Source: an uncultured Bacteroidia bacterium
Lineage (GTDB): Bacteria; Bacteroidota; Bacteroidia; JACCXN01
Reading direction: 5' to 3'
DNA length: 40,484 nt
Assembly (NCBI GenBank): GCA_937995645.1
Contig: CALKJP010000054.1
Span: 1 to 40,484, forward strand
Part shown: in pieces, positions 35,269 through 40,484 of the stretch
How positions within the stretch are numbered: the stretch's first letter is position 1
Layout: each line of letters starts with the position of its first letter
Position numbers and translations under genes: made by a program
Notes under the pieces: model-generated
The model's input: the letters and a program-made list of their open reading frames with translations, nothing else
The model's database searches: none
Told to the model about the DNA's origin: nothing

Positions 35269-35457
35269 TTAGTGTTGAGCTTCTTTATCGCCTGAACCAT
35301 AAAGGTACATGCAAAAAAATGTGCCAAACAGCGTTATTAAAAACATAATTAATCCCTTAATTCCTGTTGAACTTTCCATTTCTAAATATCCCCAGCGAAA
35401 AGGGAATAAAATGATTAAAAACATAATGGTAACTGCTGCTATTTTTCTCGTATTCAT
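35269..35457 (-). CDS. Small two-helix membrane protein, 62 aa
   Basis: MNTRKIAAVTIMFLIILFPFRWGY gives the first transmembrane helix and IKGLIMFLITLFGTFFCMYLYG the second, with a polar tail GDKEAQH. No family is recognised. It lies 22 bases downstream of the 134-residue protein gene and shares its terminator, so the two are an operon. The neighbourhood of a stress protein and a CRP/FNR-like site suggests a role in respiration or energy stress, but this is only context. Confidence 0.6.
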   Translation of the reverse strand: MNTRKIAAVTIMFLIILFPFRWGYLEMESSTGIKGLIMFLITLFGTFFCMYLYGSGDKEAQH

Positions 35458-35479
35458 AATTTAAAAATTTAAATTAGTA

Positions 35480-35884
35480 TTATGCTTGTTCATGATAATC
35501 CTGTTGTTCTTCCGTTTCAATAGGAGCGCTCATTTCTTTCCCTTTCATATTTTGTTGATTTAGCGTCCACGAATCGGTTGTGGTTGTTTGCAACCAGTTT
35601 TCACCCGATTTTCTAAAAATTTGTACCGATAAACCGAATACCTCCTGAAATAACATTTCCAGTTGATTTACCTGCATATCGCCATCAATACTTATGATAC
35701 CGTTTTTATCTTTATGTCGTATGTCCTTTATTAATTCATCTACATGGTGCATTTCACTTAATGGTGATGCTTCGCCTGCTGCATGGGGCTTTTTAAAAAA
35801 ACTGATTTTTAAATAAGGGAAACGCTTATTAAAAGCTTTTTGAATTTCTCCTACTGTTTTTGTTTCGTTAATTACTAGTTCCAT
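35480..35884 (-). CDS. Conserved hypothetical protein, 134 aa
   Basis: The protein begins MELVINETKTVGEIQKAFNKRFPYLKISFFKK and contains MQVNQLEMLFQEVFGLSVQIFRKSGENWLQTTTTDSWTL, a compact alpha/beta pattern that I recall from uncharacterised Bacteroidota proteins. The 40-residue C-terminus is polar and probably flexible. I use the ATG at 35884; an in-frame TTG six bases earlier is unlikely. A -7 box lies 23 bases upstream and a CRP/FNR-like palindrome about 62 bases before the predicted start site. The function is unknown. It is first in an operon with the small membrane protein. Confidence 0.75.
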   Translation of the reverse strand: MELVINETKTVGEIQKAFNKRFPYLKISFFKKPHAAGEASPLSEMHHVDELIKDIRHKDKNGIISIDGDMQVNQLEMLFQEVFGLSVQIFRKSGENWLQTTTTDSWTLNQQNMKGKEMSAPIETEEQQDYHEQA

Positions 35885-35906
35885 AAACAATTGTTTAAAT
35901 TAATTT

Positions 35907-35914
35907 CAAAAATA
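35907..35914 (-). promoter_or_regulatory. -7 box TATTTTTG for the 35269-35884 operon
   Basis: The minus-strand TATTTTTG predicts a start site near 35903. The CRP/FNR-like site centre is then at about -62, the classical class I activator distance. Confidence 0.55.
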
Positions 35915-35958
35915 TATTGCTTATATGGCTATAAAAATGACGAAAATCAGGTATTTGA

Positions 35959-35972
35959 TTGATTTATATCAT
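35959..35972. promoter_or_regulatory. CRP/FNR-family binding site TTGATTTATATCAT
   Basis: It matches the FNR consensus TTGAT-N4-ATCAA at nine of ten positions and lies between two divergent genes. It is centred at about -41 from the predicted start of the plus-strand gene and about -62 from that of the minus-strand operon, the two standard positions for activation. Confidence 0.55.
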
Positions 35973-35994
35973 AATTCATTATTGTGTCGCATTA

Positions 35995-36002
35995 TACTTT
36001 TG
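35995..36002 (+). promoter_or_regulatory. -7 box TACTTTTG for the 36037 gene
   Basis: It is a full match to TAnnTTTG, with a start site near 36006. No -33 TTG is present; instead the CRP/FNR-like site occupies the -41 region, as expected for an activator-dependent promoter. Confidence 0.6.
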
Positions 36003-36036
36003 CGGTAAAGATTTACAATCCATTTAAATAATAATT

Positions 36037-36420
36037 ATGAAAACAGCAGAAATTAAAATGCCGGAATTACACCAATTACATAAAGAGTGGGCAAACAAAT
36101 TAAACTTTTACAGAGACGATATTAAATCGCTTGAAAAAAGAATAGAAGAAATAGCATCGAAATATACCGCTAAGGAAGTTTTAGCTATGATTGAGCATTT
36201 CCAAAATCAGATTAAAATTCAACGTAACGAAATGGATATTTTGATGCACGATATTAATGCAGAAGAAAAAGAATTACAGGATAATATTAGTGATAATCCA
36301 ACTGCATGGGATCATAGAAAAGCTGCACATACAAGCATTAATGAGCGCATGATAATATTCGAAAAACTTTTTGCCGATATGCGAAGAGAATTAATTGGAT
36401 TTGCGGCAAAATATATGTAG
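36037..36420 (+). CDS. Small coiled-coil protein, 127 aa
   Basis: The protein is almost entirely helical and charged: LHKEWANKLNFYRDDIKSLEKRIEEIASKYTAKEVLAMIEHFQNQIKIQRNEMDILMHDINAEEKELQ suggests a long coiled coil, ending in MRRELIGFAAKYM. It has no signal peptide or membrane helix and no cysteines. I do not recognise a named family. It is monocistronic, driven by a -7 box with a CRP/FNR-like site at about -41, and followed by a perfect terminator, so it looks like a regulated single gene. A scaffold or stress role is a guess. Confidence 0.75.
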   Translation: MKTAEIKMPELHQLHKEWANKLNFYRDDIKSLEKRIEEIASKYTAKEVLAMIEHFQNQIKIQRNEMDILMHDINAEEKELQDNISDNPTAWDHRKAAHTSINERMIIFEKLFADMRRELIGFAAKYM

Positions 36421-36437
36421 TAGTAGTTTTTGTTTTA

Positions 36438-36473
36438 TTGAAAAAAGGCTTGCAATTGCAAGCCTTTTTTCAA
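36438..36473. terminator. Perfect bidirectional terminator
   Basis: A fully symmetric 36-bp palindrome (ttgaaaaaaggcttgcaa and its complement; aatt as effective loop) has A and T runs on either side. It serves the coiled-coil gene and the convergent PAP2-like gene, whose stop codon lies within it. Confidence 0.9.
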
Positions 36474-37081
36474 ACCCCGTATATCAAAATAAATTCACTT
36501 AAAAATCCGGTAACAAAACCTGCAAGTACTTGCATGGGATTATGCGCATTTAAACGTAAGCGCGAACTTGCCACTAAACCTGAAATAAAAACTAATAGAA
36601 TAATAAATAAAAACATATCGGTTTTAAATCGTAGCGAAATTCCCATAATTGCTCCTAATAGTCCACCAATGCCTACCATATGAGCGCTTATTTTCCATAC
36701 TAAATTTACAATTAAACATATTACAACAGCCAAAGATGCTCCAAGTATCATAAGCATAAGCATGGGAGGTAGCGGTGTTTTTTGTAAAATAAAATAGGTT
36801 ATCATGTAAAATACGGCTGTAAGTAAGTAGGGTATTCTTCTTTCCTGTATTTGATGCATGTGCAAACTGTTAATCCATCCTTTTTTTAGCATGTAATACG
36901 ATATTAAAGCCGGAACTAATGCTGTGTTCAAAAATATTAATCCTAAAATGATTCTTTTAAATTCAGGAGTCAGCGAATACGAAAAATAACTGCCGGAATT
37001 TAGAATAATTAAGCTGCCGATAAATGGCATTAATACAGGATGAAAAATGTAAGAAATAATTTTGGCAAGTTGTAGGCCCAT
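36470..37081 (-). CDS. PAP2-like membrane protein
   Basis: The 203-residue protein has about six hydrophobic helices. The late KISAHMVGIGG and SSRLRLNAHNPMQVLAGFVTGF match the phosphatase pattern SGH and SRxxxxxH of PAP2 acid phosphatases. The final aspartate position is Val (NPMQVLAG), and the first KxxxxxxRP motif is not clear, so phosphatase activity is uncertain. It could act on isoprenoid or phosphatidyl phosphates at the inner membrane. It lies 4 bases downstream of rpoN, so it is co-transcribed. Bacteroidota commonly carry such a gene next to rpoN. Confidence 0.75.
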   Translation of the reverse strand: MGLQLAKIISYIFHPVLMPFIGSLIILNSGSYFSYSLTPEFKRIILGLIFLNTALVPALISYYMLKKGWINSLHMHQIQERRIPYLLTAVFYMITYFILQKTPLPPMLMLMILGASLAVVICLIVNLVWKISAHMVGIGGLLGAIMGISLRFKTDMFLFIILLVFISGLVASSRLRLNAHNPMQVLAGFVTGFLSEFILIYGV

Positions 37082-37085
37082 ACAA

Positions 37086-38558
37086 TTAAAGTTCTTTTCT
37101 TAAGCGGGCAACAGGAATGTTTAATTGCTCCCGATATTTGGCAACGGTTCTGCGGGCAATATTGTAGCCTTTATCATTAAGTATTTTCATTAATGCATCA
37201 TCGGTTAGCGGCTTGCGTTTATTTTCGGCATCAATGCAATCTTGTAAAATTTTTTTTACTTCACGAGTTGATACTTCTTCGCCTTTATCGGTTGAAAGGG
37301 ATTCGGAAAAGAAGTATTTAAGTGGAAAGGTTCCGTATTCTGTTTGAACATATTTGCTGTTAACCACTCGCGATATAGTTGAAATATCTAAGCCGGTAAT
37401 ATCGGCAATGTCTTTTAATATCATGGGTTTTAATCGGGTTTCATCGCCTTCTAAAAAATAATCTTTTTGATAATCAAAAATAGCTTTCATGGTAAGCATC
37501 AGTGTGAGCTGGCGTTGTTTAATGGCATCGATAAACCATTTGGCTGATTCTATTTTTTGTTTTACAAAGTTGGCTGCTTCTTTAGATGATTTATCTGCGC
37601 TTTTAGAATACGATTCGAGCATTTCTTTATAGGCCTTACTGATTTTTAATTCGGGTGCATTTTTGCTGTTGAGGCTTAATTCTAAATTGCCATCATGGTT
37701 GGTAATGATAAAATCAGGGATTATTTCAATTCCGTTTGTTTTATTATTAGATCCGGCAACTCCGGGTTTAGGATTAAGTTTTAAAATTTCATTTATGGCT
37801 CCTTTTAATGCGTCTTCTTCAATTTCGAGTTTTTTTGCAATTTTATCATAGTGTTTTTTAGTAAACTCTTCGAAGTGGTGTTCAATAATTTCTGTAGCTA
37901 TTTTGGTATCATAAGTTTTAGGACTTTTGCGTTTTAATTGAATTAATAAACATTCTTGCAAATTGCGAGCTCCAACTCCGGCAGGTTCAAAATCCTGAAC
38001 ATCTTTTAATACTTCTAATACTTCTTTTTCGGTACAATTTATATTTTGAGTAAAAGCTAAATCATCAACTAATGCAGAAATATCTCTGCGTAAATAGCCA
38101 TCATCATCAATATTGCCAACAATTGTTTCAGCAATGATAAATTGTTTTTCATCAAAATTTTTTAAGCCAATTTGTGCGTATAGATTATCTTGAAGTGTTG
38201 TGCCGACAGTAAAAGGAATGTCTTTTTTTTCTTCGTCTGGTGATGTATTGTTGGCATTTAGTTTGTATGAAGGTACTTCATCATCATCAAAATACAAATC
38301 GAAATCAAAATCATCTCTGGAGTTATCTTGATTGCGTTCGTTTTCAAATTCATCATTGTTTGAAGGGATATCATCTGCTTCAGATGAATTATTTTCATCA
38401 TAATCTTCCGGACCTTCTTCCAGTGCCGGATTTATTTCCAATTCTTCTTTTATGCGCTGCTCCAGCATAATGGTGGGCACCTGCAATAGTTTCATCAGCT
38501 GTATTTGTTGCGGAGACAGCTTTTGTAACATTTTTTGTTGAAGTGATTGCTTAAGCAT
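37086..38558 (-). CDS. rpoN: RNA polymerase sigma-54 factor
   Basis: The 490-residue protein directs transcription from -24/-12 promoters with the help of enhancer-binding ATPases. The Gln/Leu-rich region I (LKQSLQQKMLQKLSPQQIQLMKLLQ, 2-26) contacts activators. An acidic region II (about 50-110, many Asp/Glu/Asn) follows, then the core-binding and DNA-binding parts. The RpoN box ARRTVAKYR is at 468-476. All are present, so the gene is intact. It is transcribed with the PAP2-like gene, and asnS lies 118 bases upstream. No enhancer-binding protein is in this window. Confidence 0.95.
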   Translation of the reverse strand: MLKQSLQQKMLQKLSPQQIQLMKLLQVPTIMLEQRIKEELEINPALEEGPEDYDENNSSEADDIPSNNDEFENERNQDNSRDDFDFDLYFDDDEVPSYKLNANNTSPDEEKKDIPFTVGTTLQDNLYAQIGLKNFDEKQFIIAETIVGNIDDDGYLRRDISALVDDLAFTQNINCTEKEVLEVLKDVQDFEPAGVGARNLQECLLIQLKRKSPKTYDTKIATEIIEHHFEEFTKKHYDKIAKKLEIEEDALKGAINEILKLNPKPGVAGSNNKTNGIEIIPDFIITNHDGNLELSLNSKNAPELKISKAYKEMLESYSKSADKSSKEAANFVKQKIESAKWFIDAIKQRQLTLMLTMKAIFDYQKDYFLEGDETRLKPMILKDIADITGLDISTISRVVNSKYVQTEYGTFPLKYFFSESLSTDKGEEVSTREVKKILQDCIDAENKRKPLTDDALMKILNDKGYNIARRTVAKYREQLNIPVARLRKEL

Positions 38559-38676
38559 AAAAGAGATATTGATTTTCTAATATAAAAATTTCAAGAATAA
38601 TGCCAAAGTGAATTCTTGATTAATTATTTAGATTGCTTCAGCTCAATTAATTAAGATGTAGCAATGATGGTAATTG

Positions 38677-40068
38677 TTAAAACTCTGCATTTTTAGGCGT
38701 ACGCGGGAATGGTATAGCATCGCGCACATTGGTCATTCCGGTAACAAATAAAACCAAACGCTCAAAGCCTAATCCAAATCCGCTGTGTACACAGGTTCCG
38801 AATTTGCGGGTTTCTAAATACCACCACAAACTTTCTTCATGTATGCCCATTTCCTTTACACGATTGTATAATTTATCGTAATTTTCTTCTCGCTGCGAAC
38901 CGCCAATTATTTCGCCTACATAAGGAAACAAAATATCCATGGCGCGAACTGTTTTGCCATCATCGTTTTGTTTCATGTAAAAGGCTTTTATGTCTTTTGG
39001 ATAATCGGTAATGATAACCGGTTTACCAAAATGCTCTACCAGGTAATTTTCATGTTCTTTTTGCAAATCGGCTCCCCATGCTGGTTTAAATTCAAATTTC
39101 TTTCCGCAGTTTTCTAATATTTCTACCGCTTTGGTATAGGTACAACGTTCAAAATTGCTGTTGGCAACAAGGTTTAAGCGATTCAGTAATTCTTTGTCGT
39201 ACATATTGTTTAAAAATTCCAAATCATCCTTACATTTTTCTAAGGCATAAGAAATAACATGTTTTAGCAGCGCTTCGGCAGTATCCATGTTGTCGTTAAT
39301 GTCGTAAAATGCCATTTCCGGCTCAATCATCCAAAACTCGGCTAAGTGGCGTGGCGTATTGGAATTCTCCGCACGAAAGGTTGGTCCAAAGGTATAGATA
39401 AGTCCTAATGCCAGAGCGCCCAGTTCTCCTTCCAGCTGACCGGAAACTGTTAAGTTGGTTTCTTTACCAAAAAAATCTTCAGCATAGTTTATGCTTCCAT
39501 CAGGATTTTTAGGAGGGTTTTCTATATTCAATGTTGTAACACGGAACATTTCTCCTGCTCCTTCTGCATCTGAACCCGTAATAATTGGAGTATGCAGGTA
39601 GAAAAAACCTCTGTCGTTAAAAAACTGATGAATAGCAAAAGCTAAATGATGACGTATGCGCAATACCGCTCCAAAGGTATTGGTGCGCGGACGCAAATGT
39701 GCTATTTCTCGTAAAAATTCAAGGGTATGGCCTTTCTTTTGTAAAGGATATGTTTCCGGGTCGGCTGTTCCGAAAACTTCAATTTTTTCTGCTAAAATTT
39801 CTACACTTTGACCTTGCCCCTGCGAACGAACCAGTTTGCCGGTTATGCCCACACAAGCGCCAGTTGTAACAGGCTTAAGCGCTTCTTCGCTAAAGTTGGT
39901 CATATCTACCACTGCCTGTATGTTGTGTATGGTAGAGCCATCGTTTACGGCAATAAATGCTACGTTTTTATTGCCACGTTTGGTACGCACCCATCCTTTA
40001 ATGGTTACCTCTGTATCTATGGGTTGCTCCGTAAGTAATTGTTTAATTTTTGGTCTGCTCGTTTCCAC
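38677..40068 (-). CDS. asnS: Asparaginyl-tRNA synthetase
   Basis: This 463-residue class IIb synthetase charges tRNA-Asn. The N-terminal OB fold begins [26 protein letters not shown]. Motif 2 is in [22 protein letters not shown] and motif 3 in [16 protein letters not shown]. The NTPRHLAEF stretch separates it from aspartyl-tRNA synthetase. The start is the GTG at 40068; no ATG is available in frame. Its own promoter (TTG-N20-TAGGTTTG) lies just upstream. The presence of a dedicated AsnRS means that asparagine charging need not use the transamidation route. Confidence 0.95.
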   Translation of the reverse strand: METSRPKIKQLLTEQPIDTEVTIKGWVRTKRGNKNVAFIAVNDGSTIHNIQAVVDMTNFSEEALKPVTTGACVGITGKLVRSQGQGQSVEILAEKIEVFGTADPETYPLQKKGHTLEFLREIAHLRPRTNTFGAVLRIRHHLAFAIHQFFNDRGFFYLHTPIITGSDAEGAGEMFRVTTLNIENPPKNPDGSINYAEDFFGKETNLTVSGQLEGELGALALGLIYTFGPTFRAENSNTPRHLAEFWMIEPEMAFYDINDNMDTAEALLKHVISYALEKCKDDLEFLNNMYDKELLNRLNLVANSNFERCTYTKAVEILENCGKKFEFKPAWGADLQKEHENYLVEHFGKPVIITDYPKDIKAFYMKQNDDGKTVRAMDILFPYVGEIIGGSQREENYDKLYNRVKEMGIHEESLWWYLETRKFGTCVHSGFGLGFERLVLFVTGMTNVRDAIPFPRTPKNAEF

Positions 40069-40091
40069 GTTTTTGTATTTTTTTAAGTATG

Positions 40092-40122
40092 CAAACCTAC
40101 TAGAAATTTGTGTTACTTACAA
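40092..40122 (-). promoter_or_regulatory. Promoter TTG-N20-TAGGTTTG for asnS
   Basis: On the minus strand TTG (40122-40120) and TAGGTTTG (40099-40092) are 20 bases apart, a good match to the Bacteroidota consensus, 23 bases before the GTG start. Confidence 0.7.
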
Positions 40123-40199
40123 TTGCTTGAAAAAATCAATAACAATGTAAATTTTGAAATTCCGAAAATTTTTATAAATTCGTTTTAAAATTACCGCTT

Positions 40200-40484
40200 A
40201 TGAATACACATTCACACACTTCAGGCAACGTACAACGTACAACGTACAACGTACAACGTACAACAATTTTTTAAAAAGAAGTAAAATTACAACATGGCTG
40301 CTTATGCTTACAATACTGTTCAGCAGCAATTATCTTTATTCGCAGGGCAACAACTGGAAATTAGACGGGAATAATAACGGCAGCAGCAGTACCTTTTTAG
40401 GAACTACCAATAATGCTCCCATAATTTTTAAGACAAACAACCAAACTCGACTTAGCATTTCAAACATAGGTAATTTTACTTTTC
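40200..40484 (+). CDS. 5' end of a secreted surface protein gene, out of frame with its ATG through a heptamer repeat; runs off window
   Basis: The frame from 40178 to the window end encodes NNFLKRSKITTWLLMLTILF, then SSNYLYSQ, a signal peptide with a typical SQ-G cleavage end. It continues NNWKLDGNNNGSSSTFLGTTNNAPIIFKTNNQTRLSIS, a start that I recall from large Bacteroidota tail-fibre-like or T9SS surface proteins. The only in-frame ATG is at 40304, inside the hydrophobic core and thus too late. The ATG at 40200 is in another frame and stops at 40274 with five copies of the caacgta repeat. With six copies, or three, it would be in frame and yield a long, complete signal sequence. The 3' part is outside the window. 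Confidence 0.65.
40226..40264 (+). repeat. Tandem heptanucleotide repeat (CAACGTA) x5 plus CAAC
   Basis: The repeat is 39 bases with five perfect copies and a partial sixth. Because seven is not a multiple of three, each gain or loss of a copy changes the reading frame. It lies between the ATG at 40200 and the signal-peptide-coding sequence of the surface gene. Confidence 0.95.

Noticed and set aside
40226-40264. CRISPR-like or iteron array.
   Set aside because: The units are seven bases with no spacers, and there are no cas or replication genes.

Overview
The window is an AT-rich chromosomal segment (about one third G+C by eye) from a member of the Bacteroidota. The evidence is Bacteroidota-type promoters (-7 box TAnnTTTG, -33 box TTG/TTTG), secreted proteins with C-terminal type IX secretion sorting domains, lipoproteins, a two-component-regulator-type propeller protein, DUF4296 and DUF6428 genes, a Thermus-type NADP isocitrate dehydrogenase and an asnS-rpoN gene pair. 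I see no tRNA, rRNA, CRISPR array, transposase, integrase or phage module. Most genes are intact, and the layout is short operons separated by hairpin terminators.

Layout. 1-2920: end of a zinc-ribbon DUF6671 gene, isocitrate dehydrogenase, and a PKD-repeat T9SS cargo protein. 3009-6314 (minus): arsenic-resistance operon in the order arsR, DUF6428, acr3, a double-domain universal stress protein, and a thioredoxin-type arsenate reductase, with an ArsR-like operator in front. 6440-10091 (plus): two tandem, equal-length Na/phosphate cotransporters reading away from the ars operon. 10092-10581: gene-free DNA with degenerate repeats. 10582-19714: a lipoprotein, a LuxE-like acyl-protein synthetase, tyrS, a nucleoside-sugar epimerase, a DUF4296/pyrC/glycosyltransferase operon, an LpxH-like phosphatase and a Cys/Met-metabolism PLP enzyme. 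19858-25783: a frame-broken secreted gene, an mce-acs operon, a T9SS protein, and a peptide-binding lipoprotein gene whose frame is broken by an A10 tract. 25927-30158: typA, frr, and an ECF sigma/anti-sigma pair. 30275-34195: a very large sensor (propeller, transmembrane helix, class III cyclase, HD domain). 34268-40068: a stress protein, small proteins around a CRP/FNR-like site, a PAP2-like membrane protein, rpoN and asnS. 40200-40484: start of a surface-protein gene carrying a heptanucleotide repeat.

How the genes work together. The arsenic genes cover sensing, arsenate reduction and arsenite export. The adjoining phosphate importers may be the route by which arsenate enters, though that link is inferred. 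The 16462-17190, 15104-16447 and 14636-15031 genes form one minus-strand transcription unit (glycosyltransferase, dihydroorotase, lipoprotein). mce and acs feed acyl-CoA metabolism. Signalling is well represented by the cyclase/HD sensor, the ECF pair, rpoN and the CRP/FNR-like site.

Most interesting signals. (1) A (CAACGTA)5 repeat between an ATG and a signal-peptide frame, which would be joined with 6 or 3 copies: a candidate phase-variable surface gene. (2) An A10 tract in a lipoprotein signal sequence that is in frame at A9, below a good promoter. (3) A single-chain propeller-cyclase-HD receptor. (4) A CRP/FNR-like palindrome at about -41 to one predicted start site and about -62 to the divergent one. 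Three frame breaks in 40 kb also mean that assembly error has to be kept in mind for items 1 and 2.
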